A DNA stretch of 64,000 nucleotides from Oscillospiraceae bacterium (GTDB lineage Bacteria; Bacillota; Clostridia; Oscillospirales; Acutalibacteraceae): NCBI GenBank assembly GCA_015066015.1, contig SVPE01000009.1:51887-115886 (forward strand), written 5' to 3'. The notes under the pieces were generated by a model. It was not told the DNA's origin, ran no database searches, and saw only the letters and a list, made by a program, of their open reading frames with translations. Below, one piece after another: positions 53,139 through 62,144 of this stretch; position 1 is the stretch's first letter, and each line of letters opens with the position of its first letter. Both the position numbers and the translations under genes were made by a program.

Positions 53139-54443
53139 TCAGATTTTTATTTCAAGCTCTTCGCTTCTGTTGCCCCAGACGTCCTCGGCACAAACCTTTA
53201 CAGTAAGGTTTTTACACAGGCTGATAAAGCCGTCAAAGGTTATGCTTTCGGGCCTGTCAGCAAAGAAGTAATCAGAAAATTCCCAATCCTCGTGAACGGT
53301 TTTTCCATTTTCATTGAGAACGGAAATCCTGTAAACAAAGACCTCGTTATCCTCGCTCACCTGAGCCTGAGGTACAGTAATAAAGTACTGGGCACCCTTT
53401 TTCTCGCACTGAAGTGCTGCGCCTTCCGGGAATACGGGAGCAGAAGAGCTTGCTTTTCTCGTTTCAAAGGAGTATTTGGTCTTGTTTTCTTCAGTGATAT
53501 TGTCAATAAGGAATTCACGCATAATCTTTCCTGCATCTACATCAAGAACCTTAACAAGAACTCTGTTATCAGCATCAACCTCAATAATGAGCGCCTGACT
53601 CATTCTTTCCCTTTCCTCGGGGAACTGTCCGTTTTTGCCGTCTACGGCAAGCTCAAAATAAGAAAGTCCGCCGTCATTTATAGCAGTGAATTCACCCTGC
53701 CATACAGCTCTCGGATCGTTTGCCGGAAAATGGGAATGTCCTGAAATATGCACCACCTGAGGATATTTTCTGAGAACCTCCGTAAACACATCGAGACCCC
53801 AGCCGTCTGTCTTGCTGCTTCCGTAAACTGTATCTCTTACGTGCTCATGCTGGAAAACGAAAACAGGCTTTTCGGGGTCAGCCTCAACTGCTGAGGCTAT
53901 ATTCTCATCAAGCCACTTAACCTGATCTTCGGAATAATGTTCAAGTGTTTTACTTCGGGAAACGCCGATAAAATGGAAGCCGCCGATTACTCTGTGGAAA
54001 TCAGGCTCCTGTCCGGTTATCTCCGTAAACACCTTGAGGCTTTCGTTAAAATAGGTATAGCTGTCGTGAGCCTTGGCAACCACTGCAAGACGTTCTGTAC
54101 CCTCGCGGAATTCTCTGTCAGTCACAGTAGCAAAGGCAGAAAAAGAATCCCTCAGACCCTGGTCAGTGATATCGCCGGAAAAAACAACCGCATCAAGATT
54201 TTTGTAATCCTCATCAGCATCACTTATAGCGTAAGCAGTCTGCATCAGGGTGGAAATTCTTCTGCAGCCTATATCATCGAGAGTCTTGATATGTGTGTCA
54301 CTTGTTGCGACAAATCGCATAACGGGAACAAAATCATCCGGCTTCATTTCGGGAACCGGTGCTGACAAGGGCGGTGCTATAGCAGATGTCAGAAGAGTGA
54401 CAATACTAAGAATGATGCTGATTAAATATGATATTATACTCAT
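53139..54443 (-). CDS. Secreted calcineurin-like metallophosphoesterase
   Basis: 434 aa; start at the ATG after GGAGAAAAGGT (MSIISYLISIILSIVTLLTS signal peptide). Phosphoesterase domain with ATSDTHIKTLDD, VVFSGDITDQG, GVSRSKTLEHY, FQHEHVRDT and ISGHSHFPAND; the NHD position is AKAHDSY, so one metal ligand motif departs from the usual GNHD. A C-terminal beta domain follows from about 330. Exported. Gap of 16 nt to the GH78 gene upstream and 15 nt to the GH43 gene downstream, one operon. Confidence 0.83.
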   Translation of the reverse strand: MSIISYLISIILSIVTLLTSAIAPPLSAPVPEMKPDDFVPVMRFVATSDTHIKTLDDIGCRRISTLMQTAYAISDADEDYKNLDAVVFSGDITDQGLRDSFSAFATVTDREFREGTERLAVVAKAHDSYTYFNESLKVFTEITGQEPDFHRVIGGFHFIGVSRSKTLEHYSEDQVKWLDENIASAVEADPEKPVFVFQHEHVRDTVYGSSKTDGWGLDVFTEVLRKYPQVVHISGHSHFPANDPRAVWQGEFTAINDGGLSYFELAVDGKNGQFPEERERMSQALIIEVDADNRVLVKVLDVDAGKIMREFLIDNITEENKTKYSFETRKASSSAPVFPEGAALQCEKKGAQYFITVPQAQVSEDNEVFVYRISVLNENGKTVHEDWEFSDYFFADRPESITFDGFISLCKNLTVKVCAEDVWGNRSEELEIKI

Positions 54444-54459
54444 ACCTTTTCTCCTTTGT

Positions 54460-56793
54460 TTATAATTCTTTTTCCGTGATTTCAACGTCACCTGTCTTTT
54501 CCGCGTTTACATATGCACCGTTTTTGTAATAAGCTTCAGAGTTGATATTTACATCTGCTCCCATCGGTACGTATAAAGTCGTCTTCACGCCTTCGGGCAC
54601 AGTAACGTCGACAATGTATTTACCGTCAGTCTTATCATACTCCAGAGTTATTAAGCCCTTTACACTCGGAACGATGCAGCTTAAAGTATCGGACAGGTTA
54701 TACTGAGGCTCGATTCTCAGCTTTTCATAGCCTGCTTCAACCGGAGTTATACCTGCAAAATGCTTACTCATTATAACAAGAGGTCCGCCACTCCACGCGT
54801 GATTCATAGTGCCTTGCCATGAATTCCAGAACTCCCAAAGAGTTGAATAGTCCTCGTTAACCATATCCTCATATCTGTGCTTGATTCTGTCCTTTGCAGC
54901 TTCATATTCACCCATTTTGCAAAGAGCTTCAAGGACATAATACTCCATATAGGGGCTTGAGTTTTCCGTGGTTGTAAGCACGCTTTTAACGGTGTTGTAC
55001 TGTTCTTCTTCTGCAAGGCCCGATAAAACCGCAAGAGCGTTTGCTCTGTCGTCAGGATTCTCCACGTCCTCGCTTCTGAAGCCACTCTCTGTCCAAAGAG
55101 ACTTATATCCCTTTGAAATTGCTGCCTTTCTTTCGCTGATAAACGACAGATCACCATCTTCTCCTATAATCTCAGCCATTTTCTCTGTTGCGGAAAGTGC
55201 ATAGTAAACCCATGCATTCTCTATGGCCGTCATATCTGCTTTTGAGCCCCAGTCAGGCCAGTCCCACGAACCGCTGCGATGAACGACAAGGTTGTTTTCA
55301 CCGATTTCCCAAAGCTTCAGGTAATCGACAGCAGCCCCGTAAACTCTTTCAACAAAAGCTTTATCTCCGGTGTATTCATAATAAGTAAGAAATCCGACGA
55401 TTCCTGCAAGCTGCTGAACGGGAAGCTCAAAATAGTCGCCGCTTATGGGTACAACAGTCTGAAGCACCTTTGTGTCGTCAACATGAGAAAGCATCGCCTC
55501 TACACCCTTCTGATACAAAAGATAGGAATTGCTGTCCATAGAGTACATTGTCATAATCATTTCGCTTGTAACATCACCCCACCACTGAGCTCTTTCTCTG
55601 TCGGGACAATCCATAAAATTGTCGCGCATAGTAACATAAAGAGTACGCAGAGATTTCTGCCACAGGGAATTGAGGAATTCGTCATCGCATTTGAAATCGC
55701 CGCTGAACGAACTGTCATATCCCGTTTCACGGTATTTCAAAGAAACAACGGTGACACCTTTAGGTATTTTGTAGGAGATCCTCTCTCCGTTAAACCAACC
55801 CGGAGATTCGAACTCCTGTTCACCCTCTTTGGTAATGTATGTGGTCGAAACTGCACCAATCAGAGTGTTTTCTGTTGTTATCCTTATCTTTTTTCCGGCA
55901 GGAGCAATAACCTTAAGATAGGGCGTAAGCTGTGCATTATAGGGAATATCTACAGTGATTTTTTCACCGAAGAGCTTACTTACCTTGTGGTTTTCATAAT
56001 CCTTTGAGTTTTCGTAATCCTTAAGCCCGTAATCCTTCAGAAAAGGTATTCCTCTCGGATAAAGCTTACCGTAAGCACCTTCTCCGCCGACAGCATATTC
56101 AGTTGCATTTTCCCATGACGAAACATCATAAGAATCATTCATCCAGCCGTCTGTATCATTCCTTGCATCATAATAAATACTGTACTCGGGAAGTCTGTAG
56201 TTAGGAGGATAAAGAGAAGAATCAACAAAGGTACTGCTTCTTTTCGCCTTCCAGCTTTTGTCAGAAATTATAGTGATATCTTCGCCTACGGCTTCAAAAA
56301 TAAATCCTCCCTGACCGCTGCCCGAATAGGAATAGCTCGTTTCATTGTCCCAGAACCATACCAGTGCACAGATGCGGTTTTCACCGTCTTTAAGGTAAGG
56401 CGCAATGTCTATACTATCGTAATATCCGCTGTTTTTTTGAGGACCGCGTTTCACACTTCCCTCAAAAACAACGTTTTCGCCGTTTATGTAAAGCCAATAT
56501 TTCGAATCGGCCGAGATGTGAGCAGTAAGCTCTTCAGGTCTCTTTTCAAGATTCAGCCTTTTATCAAAGCACATCCAGACATTTTTCTCAGTCAGATTTT
56601 CCTTATCCCAGATCCATTTTGCCGTCCAGTCGGCTTTCTCTCCGGTGGAAATCACACTGTAGGCGGGAATTGTTTCAGGAATTTTATAATCATTTGTATA
56701 CGGTATCAATGCTGCTTCCCCCCACGAAAAGATTGATGAAATAAAAGCTGCCGCTATTGCAAAATAAGAAGCAATTGTTTGTAAAATCTGCAT
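54460..56793 (-). CDS. Secreted GH78 alpha-L-rhamnosidase-like protein
   Basis: 777 aa with an N-terminal signal peptide (MQILQTIASYFAIAAAFISSIFS). The N-terminal jelly roll (ISADSKYWLYINGENVVFEG) and alpha/alpha barrel are those of GH78; active-site motif DCPDRERAQWWGDVTSEM and the late glutamate in STLWEFWNSW. It would remove terminal L-rhamnose outside the cell, the products entering through the window's carriers. First gene of the GH78/phosphoesterase/GH43 operon. Ends with an acidic tail and no sorting signal seen. Confidence 0.87.
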   Translation of the reverse strand: MQILQTIASYFAIAAAFISSIFSWGEAALIPYTNDYKIPETIPAYSVISTGEKADWTAKWIWDKENLTEKNVWMCFDKRLNLEKRPEELTAHISADSKYWLYINGENVVFEGSVKRGPQKNSGYYDSIDIAPYLKDGENRICALVWFWDNETSYSYSGSGQGGFIFEAVGEDITIISDKSWKAKRSSTFVDSSLYPPNYRLPEYSIYYDARNDTDGWMNDSYDVSSWENATEYAVGGEGAYGKLYPRGIPFLKDYGLKDYENSKDYENHKVSKLFGEKITVDIPYNAQLTPYLKVIAPAGKKIRITTENTLIGAVSTTYITKEGEQEFESPGWFNGERISYKIPKGVTVVSLKYRETGYDSSFSGDFKCDDEFLNSLWQKSLRTLYVTMRDNFMDCPDRERAQWWGDVTSEMIMTMYSMDSNSYLLYQKGVEAMLSHVDDTKVLQTVVPISGDYFELPVQQLAGIVGFLTYYEYTGDKAFVERVYGAAVDYLKLWEIGENNLVVHRSGSWDWPDWGSKADMTAIENAWVYYALSATEKMAEIIGEDGDLSFISERKAAISKGYKSLWTESGFRSEDVENPDDRANALAVLSGLAEEEQYNTVKSVLTTTENSSPYMEYYVLEALCKMGEYEAAKDRIKHRYEDMVNEDYSTLWEFWNSWQGTMNHAWSGGPLVIMSKHFAGITPVEAGYEKLRIEPQYNLSDTLSCIVPSVKGLITLEYDKTDGKYIVDVTVPEGVKTTLYVPMGADVNINSEAYYKNGAYVNAEKTGDVEITEKEL

Positions 56794-56865
56794 CGAAACT
56801 CCTCCTGGTATTATTTATTATTGCAAAAATTATTCTATCATACCCGACAAAGAATTTCAACAGAA

Positions 56866-56892
56866 AATACCCCCGACTTTTAAAAATCGGGG
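56866..56892 (-). terminator. Terminator of the HTH-zinc-ribbon gene
   Basis: CCCCGA...TCGGGG with an A/T-rich loop followed by GTATTTTCTG on the minus strand. Confidence 0.6.
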
Positions 56893-56900
56893 ATCAGAAA

Positions 56901-57665
56901 TCATCTCTTTTTATAAATAACCAACTCAGGATGCTCTCCGTTTTCCTCATAAGTACACACGAGGATAAAATCCATATTAGCGGCAATGCCGAAGCATCTG
57001 TCACCGCCGAATTCACATTCAAGCTGATTTCCCAGGTAGGTTGCATTATCGTCAAGGAACTTTACAATTTTACCGTTTGGCAGACGGTATTCAAGATTAA
57101 TATACCCACCCACAAGAGCATTGAGCTTTTCAACCTTGGGCATTCCATCTATATTCAAAGCATTTATTTCATCAATAAGCTGCTTTTTGAATTCGTCAAA
57201 CTTTTCTGCACCGTCAAGATTTTTGTATTTCTTCCAGTAATCGAGCTTCGGGAGCATATCTTTCATATATGCACGCACCTGCTCGGGTGTAAAATGCTCG
57301 TTTGCCATATGCCCGACACAGACATCTATTAAATCGTCCATATTGTGATACATATATTCACCCTCAGCATAGCACCATTTGCAGTATTCTTCATTGAAAA
57401 TGCCGTCTTTCTCTTTACTGATGTTGCTGTCCTCAAGAGGCATACCGCAGCACTGACAGATAAGCTCTCTCGGAGAGCCGAGAAGTGTATTGATAGAAAC
57501 ATCAAACAGCTTTGACAACAGCTTTAATGTTTCTGTGTTCGGTATTGTTTCGCCGTTTTCCCAACGGGATACTGCCTGACGGGTAACAAAAATCTTCTCA
57601 GCAAGTTCATCCTGAGATAAGCCTTTTTTAGTTCTGAGTTCGTATATAATCTCCTTTGTTTCCAT
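56901..57665 (-). CDS. HTH (XRE) regulator with zinc-ribbon and effector domain
   Basis: 254 aa from METKEIIYEL, after GAGGTGAG. HTH at about 4-60 (LRTKKGLSQDELAEKIFVTRQAVSRWENG), then a putative zinc ribbon CQCCGMPL...EEYCKWCYAEGEYMY (about 72-105) of the Zn_ribbon_2 type, and a helical C-terminal half. This layout is common in Clostridia. It probably regulates nearby genes in response to an unknown signal. Upstream neighbours on the same strand are a CPBP protease and others. Confidence 0.8.
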   Translation of the reverse strand: METKEIIYELRTKKGLSQDELAEKIFVTRQAVSRWENGETIPNTETLKLLSKLFDVSINTLLGSPRELICQCCGMPLEDSNISKEKDGIFNEEYCKWCYAEGEYMYHNMDDLIDVCVGHMANEHFTPEQVRAYMKDMLPKLDYWKKYKNLDGAEKFDEFKKQLIDEINALNIDGMPKVEKLNALVGGYINLEYRLPNGKIVKFLDDNATYLGNQLECEFGGDRCFGIAANMDFILVCTYEENGEHPELVIYKKR

Positions 57666-57755
57666 AATTCTCACCTCACAAGGATTATACCACCGTAAAA
57701 TAAAGAAAACAAGCAACTGTCTGTTGCGCCCGGTAAGGTATTTTGAAATATATTT

Positions 57756-58487
57756 CTAATTATTTTTTACCAAGGATTTTTTTGTTTTATATAAATACCA
57801 GGTATAGAATACGGACGGAAGTATAAATGAAATCCAACCAATATACAACTGCACGTTCGATAAATTACTTGGTAAAAATGTGTTAGTTATATTTATAATA
57901 CTGTGACATATAACACAAGGTAAGATATTGTTCGTTTTATAAAAAAACATTGAAAACATTAAGCCTAAAGCTGTTGCGTAAATTACCTGAGCCAGTGTCG
58001 CTATTACATCTGCACCATAAAGCAGGTTAAAGATGTGTATTATTCCGAAAGCTGTGCTTGAAATTAAAATTGCAGCTGTAGCACTTTTATTTACTATCGC
58101 TTTGATCAAAAAACTGCGAAATAATATTTCTTCGGCAAAGCCAACTCCAAACATTTTTAAGGAAATCAGGACAATTTGATACCAGGGATAGTTTATATGT
58201 ATACCGTATCTTAAGTTGCTTAATGCCACAATAATCATCGGTGCACAAAAAAGCAAATTTACATAATCAAGGGTCTTCAGACTGTTTATACCGTAATATG
58301 ACAAAAGTTTTTTCTTTTTCAGACAAGCAATTACAACTATCAGAAAAACAATTTCAATTAATGCATTTATACTGTTGGGTATATTTATTATACCGGACAA
58401 TTTGTTTGCCAAATTAACAATAGCAAAATATACAGATATCAATATAACAGAAAAAATAATTTCATTTTTAAACTTGTTTTTTTGCAT
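57756..58487 (-). CDS. CPBP family intramembrane metalloprotease
   Basis: 243 aa, about eight hydrophobic segments. Motif 1 GFAEEILFRSFL (EExxxR), motif 2 FGIIHIFN, and motif 3 CHSIINITN give the glutamate/histidine active site. Such Abi-type proteases process membrane proteins or protect against bacteriocins. Notably AT-rich compared with neighbours, suggesting recent gain. RBS AGGTG; 11 nt downstream of the YjbR-like gene on the same strand. Confidence 0.85.
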   Translation of the reverse strand: MQKNKFKNEIIFSVILISVYFAIVNLANKLSGIINIPNSINALIEIVFLIVVIACLKKKKLLSYYGINSLKTLDYVNLLFCAPMIIVALSNLRYGIHINYPWYQIVLISLKMFGVGFAEEILFRSFLIKAIVNKSATAAILISSTAFGIIHIFNLLYGADVIATLAQVIYATALGLMFSMFFYKTNNILPCVICHSIINITNTFLPSNLSNVQLYIGWISFILPSVFYTWYLYKTKKSLVKNN

Positions 58488-58498
58488 ATTATTTGCAC

Positions 58499-58864
58499 CT
58501 ACGATTTCTTATTCGTCAGATCAAAGCTTATATCAATAAGCCATTTCAGCTTTTCATCATCTACGCTTCCGTCGAGGAACACTGATATCCAATAGGACTT
58601 GTTCATATGATAACCGGGATAAATACCCTTCTCCTTATGAAGCGAACCTATCATAATCGGATCGCATTTGAGGTTTACTGCATCAACCATTTCATCCACC
58701 GGCAAACCAAATTTTGACTTTGACAGATTCATCACAACCGCAAACCATTTTTTGTTACCGGTGTGACGGTAAACTGCAAATCCCGGATACTGAACCCACG
58801 GATATTCGGCAGTGGCACCGTAAATTTCCGTAATATATTTATCTAAATTTTCTCTACTTAGCAT
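58499..58864 (-). CDS. MmcQ/YjbR family protein
   Basis: 121 aa; start at the ATG preceded by AAGGAGTC. Family pattern: YPWVQYPGFAVYRHTGNKKWFAVVMNL, then LKCDP, GIYPGYHMNKSYWISVFLDGSV. A small cytoplasmic fold related to the CyaY-like/DNA-binding YjbR group; the biological role is not established. Sits in a run of small same-strand genes. Confidence 0.82.
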   Translation of the reverse strand: MLSRENLDKYITEIYGATAEYPWVQYPGFAVYRHTGNKKWFAVVMNLSKSKFGLPVDEMVDAVNLKCDPIMIGSLHKEKGIYPGYHMNKSYWISVFLDGSVDDEKLKWLIDISFDLTNKKS

Positions 58865-58926
58865 TTGTTGACTCCTTAGTTGTGGTGGGGTTATCATTTG
58901 ATATTCCGCAACTTGAGACAATAAAA

Positions 58927-59244
58927 TTATCTCTTATTTTTCTTTGGTTCCGGCAACTCATCATATATAATGTTGAAAAGCTCTGCGAGAAATTCTCTGC
59001 TGTCAACATTATCAACCAACAGCATCTCCTTCGCGCCCTCATAGGGCAATTCATAAACTGTCTCGGGAATAAGAGCAATTGCCGACTTAACAGGCTTTAC
59101 AAGCAGTCTGTCATCGTATATGCCGCCAACGATTTTCCCTCTATAATAAATGATGTACTCTCCCATCATCGCTCTGTATGTAATTTCATTCAAGTCTGAC
59201 AACTGCTCAATGATGAAATTTAAATATTCTTTACCTGAAGCCAT
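58927..59244 (-). CDS. TfoX/Sxy N-terminal domain protein
   Basis: 105 aa from MASGKEYL; the earlier ATG lies four codons upstream and either could be used. RAMMGEYIIYYRGKIVGGIYDDRLLVK is the TfoX-N motif. Only the N-terminal domain is present, without the C-terminal helix-hairpin-helix domain of proteobacterial competence regulator Sxy, so a competence role is unlikely; function unknown. Confidence 0.8.
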   Translation of the reverse strand: MASGKEYLNFIIEQLSDLNEITYRAMMGEYIIYYRGKIVGGIYDDRLLVKPVKSAIALIPETVYELPYEGAKEMLLVDNVDSREFLAELFNIIYDELPEPKKNKR

Positions 59245-59259
59245 ATCGCATCTCACAAT

Positions 59260-59973
59260 TCATTGCTTTTTATAATCAATCCCTGCTTTTTTTGCCTGCT
59301 TACAAAGGTCCTTTGTCTGTAACTTATACATCTTGCCATCTTTTAAAAAATGTGTTCCGCACTGTCTGAATTCAAAGTTGACATTTTTTCTTACACACTG
59401 CTCACGGATGTCAAGCACCCAATTATAGTCAAGAGGTCTTGCAGATTTGTCTGACTCTCCGCCGACGACAACAAGCTCAATATCATCAAGATACTGTTCA
59501 ATATCAATTCCTTCAAGCAAAGGTTGAACTGTAATACATTTATGTTTTATCGGTAATTTTTTGAACACAGACAGTTTTTTATCAGCGTTCTTCTGATTTT
59601 CAACGGTACAGCAAACAACTACATTTTCGTATCCGTCACCCCAATCATCGGGAATACATTCCATAAATCTTTCAATTCGCTTTGTAAGGAAAAGGAAGGT
59701 ACAATCCTGACGCTCTTTTATCATTTTCCAGCATTCGTCACGCCATTCATCTGCTTCCTCAATGAGAAAATCCGTTGAAAAGCACATATAAACAATACCG
59801 CTTTTCATTTTGTAGCTGCCGTTTTTCAATTTCTCTGTGGGTTTATAAAAATCCTTTGTTTTAACGATTTCACTTGTGTCTACGCCACGTTTGGCATCAC
59901 CCTTGTGAATATAACAATAGAGACACCCGTCACTGCATTTTCTGCAACCACGCCAGGGATTCCACATAGCCAT
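59260..59973 (-). CDS. DUF5131 (phage Gp37/Gp68-like) family protein
   Basis: 237 aa. WNPWRGCRKCSDGCLYCY at the N-terminus with four closely spaced cysteines is the family hallmark, likely an Fe-S or zinc site. Later segments FLFLTKRIERF and VVVGGESDKSARPLDYNWV also match DUF5131, which often occurs in phages and mobile regions but also on chromosomes. Reaction unknown; a radical-SAM-like fold has been suggested for the barrel but the CX3CX2C motif is not exact here. Confidence 0.8.
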   Translation of the reverse strand: MAMWNPWRGCRKCSDGCLYCYIHKGDAKRGVDTSEIVKTKDFYKPTEKLKNGSYKMKSGIVYMCFSTDFLIEEADEWRDECWKMIKERQDCTFLFLTKRIERFMECIPDDWGDGYENVVVCCTVENQKNADKKLSVFKKLPIKHKCITVQPLLEGIDIEQYLDDIELVVVGGESDKSARPLDYNWVLDIREQCVRKNVNFEFRQCGTHFLKDGKMYKLQTKDLCKQAKKAGIDYKKQ

Positions 59974-59997
59974 ACTAAAAACATCTCCAAAATCACT

Positions 59998-60708
59998 TTA
60001 TCTCTTCTTGTAATTGAGAACCGCATTTCCGTTTATGTTTTCTGCCCTGATAAGCTCATACTTGGAATTTACGCTATCCATAAACAGCGGCTTGTCGTCC
60101 TTTTCGCCTGTAACGGGTGCTACAACAAGGCTCAGCTCATCAATAACATCTGCTCTTTGAAAATAACCGTTAACAATGCTGCCGCCCTCTAAAAGTAACG
60201 TCTCACAGCCAACAATATTCTTAAGCTTAAAAAGTGCAAGCTCCACATCTATTTCCGTTTCACCTGCGAATATATAGGGAATTTCCATTCTTTCAAGATA
60301 ACCCAAATATCTTTCGTCAACCTGCTCGGTCAGCACTTCAATAATCTGCGCTCCGTCATATCCGGGATCTCCGTCAGGGTCAACAATTTTATTCGATCTC
60401 CAACCAAGCTTACCCTTAGGGTCAAAGGCAACGGCATAAAAGCCTGTCATATCATCAAGTATATAATCCATTTTAAAGCCGTGGTCATAAATTACAGGCT
60501 CATATTCTGAAAGGTCGGGGTAATACCCACCTGTAAAGCTGCCTTCCATTGTTACTCTGCCACAGATAAATCCGTTCGATTTAAGATTGCGATTAATCTC
60601 ATAATATATTTCGCAGGCAGCTGCACTTGATTTCTCCGAAAGAAAATTGCCTGTTACTTTACCGTCAAAAGACATTGTCATATGACAAATAATATAAGGT
60701 CTGTTCAT
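59998..60708 (-). CDS. RibD C-terminal / dihydrofolate-reductase-fold protein
   Basis: 236 aa. RibD-like reductase domain: MTMSFDGKVTG at the N-terminus, NGFICGRVTMEGS, and LLLEGGSIVNGYFQRADVIDELSLVVAPV toward the C-terminus (NADPH site). It lacks the deaminase half of RibD, and there are no riboflavin genes around. Such stand-alone proteins are predicted NADPH-dependent reductases with unknown substrate. RBS GAGGTG. Confidence 0.85.
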   Translation of the reverse strand: MNRPYIICHMTMSFDGKVTGNFLSEKSSAAACEIYYEINRNLKSNGFICGRVTMEGSFTGGYYPDLSEYEPVIYDHGFKMDYILDDMTGFYAVAFDPKGKLGWRSNKIVDPDGDPGYDGAQIIEVLTEQVDERYLGYLERMEIPYIFAGETEIDVELALFKLKNIVGCETLLLEGGSIVNGYFQRADVIDELSLVVAPVTGEKDDKPLFMDSVNSKYELIRAENINGNAVLNYKKR

Positions 60709-60731
60709 TTTAACACCTCATTTCAGGTTAA

Positions 60732-61559
60732 TTATTTCTTACAAACACCACTTTGTTTTTTACCGAGCTGATAAAACGCTACTGCAGAGGCAGCTGCCAC
60801 ATTCAGCGAATCAACACCGTGGTACATTGGTATTTTCACGGTAAAATCGCAGTCAGCTATGGTCTGCTCGGAAAGTCCGTCTCCCTCTGTCCCCATAATG
60901 ACAGCAAGTTTATTTTCATCTGTCAGACGAGGATCAGCTATAGAAAGAGAATCATCTTTAAGCGCCATTGCTACGGTTTTAAATCCGAGAGCCTTTATTT
61001 CATCAAAGCTCTCGTCACGTAAAAATGTCCAGTCAATCTGAAACACAGTGCCCATACTGACTCTTGCGGCACGTCTGTACAGAGGATCGGAGCATCCGGG
61101 AGTAAGCAGTACTGCATCCATTCCGAGAGCAGCAGCTGAACGGATTATTGCACCTACATTGGTCGGATTCATAACCTTATCGAGTATAACTATTCTTTTT
61201 TTGTTTTCACAAATTTCTCTTGCATCAGGCAACGGCTTTCTTTTCATAGCGCAGAGCATACCTCTCGTAAGCTTGAAGCCCGTCAGCTGAGTCAAAACAT
61301 CAAACTCAGCACAGTAAACGGGAACATCCTTTATTCTTTCCAGAATCTGCTTTCCTTCACCCTCAATATGTCCCTTTTCCATAAGACACGAGACCGGTTT
61401 ATACCTCGCATCAAGAGCCCGTTCAATAACCTTCGGGCTTTCCGCTATAAACAAGCCTTTTTCGGGATACTCTCTGTTTAATAGCTGCACCTCGGTCAAG
61501 CGGGCATATACATCCAGCTCGGGAGCAGAAAAATCTGTAATTTCTATAATTTTATTCAT
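60732..61559 (-). CDS. TrmH/SpoU family RNA 2'-O-methyltransferase
   Basis: 275 aa; start at the ATG six nt after GGAG (the longer frame starts at a GTG inside the ribosome binding site). Substrate-binding N-terminal domain, then SPOUT motifs: VMNPTNVGAIIRSAAALG (motif 1), AVIMGTEGDGLSE (motif 2), IPMYHGVDSLNVAAASAVAFY (motif 3). Methylates ribose of tRNA or rRNA with S-adenosylmethionine; the target site cannot be determined. 24 nt upstream of the RibD-like gene start, same strand. Confidence 0.9.
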   Translation of the reverse strand: MNKIIEITDFSAPELDVYARLTEVQLLNREYPEKGLFIAESPKVIERALDARYKPVSCLMEKGHIEGEGKQILERIKDVPVYCAEFDVLTQLTGFKLTRGMLCAMKRKPLPDAREICENKKRIVILDKVMNPTNVGAIIRSAAALGMDAVLLTPGCSDPLYRRAARVSMGTVFQIDWTFLRDESFDEIKALGFKTVAMALKDDSLSIADPRLTDENKLAVIMGTEGDGLSEQTIADCDFTVKIPMYHGVDSLNVAAASAVAFYQLGKKQSGVCKK

Positions 61560-61631
61560 CTTGTTCTCCACAAATCATTATATATCTTGGTGTAAGAATT
61601 TGTATTTGGCGGACTGTTGGCGTATTGGATT

Positions 61632-61976
61632 TTATCGACGTATTAAAACACCTTTCATAAATTGTGTTTCATTATGCGTTTCGTATACTTTTTCCTTTTC
61701 TTCTTCTGTGCATCCGATAAGTATTTTAATTTCTGAATCTTTCTTTATTAAATCAACAATACACATTATTGCATCAACCTTTTTCTCACCACTTCCAACC
61801 CACACATCTATTCCTGCACCATCCATAGATGTTGTATCCTTCAAATATCCATAATCAACACGATAAATGAAATCAGGATACTTTGGGTGTGATGTTCCTT
61901 TTGGTCTATCAATTATTATTTCTGAATTGTTCACCAATTCATCTAATGCGTTCCAAAATTCAATATTATAGTGCAT
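61632..61976 (-). CDS. Small inorganic-pyrophosphatase-like protein
   Basis: 114 aa. IDRPKGTSHPKYPDFIYRVDYGYLKDTTSMDGAGIDVWVG corresponds to the start of soluble inorganic pyrophosphatases (proton-donor Lys, YxxDYGxI, and the DGxxxDV aspartates), but it is well short of the 170-180 aa of true enzymes and the third metal Asp is not clear. A possible reduced pyrophosphatase-like hydrolase. AT-rich. RBS GAGGACTG. Confidence 0.65.
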   Translation of the reverse strand: MHYNIEFWNALDELVNNSEIIIDRPKGTSHPKYPDFIYRVDYGYLKDTTSMDGAGIDVWVGSGEKKVDAIMCIVDLIKKDSEIKILIGCTEEEKEKVYETHNETQFMKGVLIRR

Positions 61977-62078
61977 ATTTTCAGTCCTCTGTCAAATTCT
62001 TATTTGTCTAACTGATTATACCACACTAAAATTAAAAATGCCACCCTGAAGGATGACATAATGATAATTCATCTGCAC

Positions 62079-62107
62079 TTGACAAAAATGATATGCTGTG
62101 ATAGACT
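62079..62107 (+). promoter_or_regulatory. Promoter of the LRR surface protein
   Basis: TTGACA, 17-nt spacer, TAGACT. Confidence 0.6.
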
Positions 62108-62144
62108 GATTTCAACGATTAATTCGCTGAAAGGAGTAATACTT

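Noticed and set aside
52929..53744. 271-codon plus-strand frame
   Set aside because: Opposite GH43 and phosphoesterase genes that carry family motifs; no recognisable protein.
55279..56007. 242-codon plus-strand frame
   Set aside because: Antisense to the GH78 gene, no motif or ribosome binding site.
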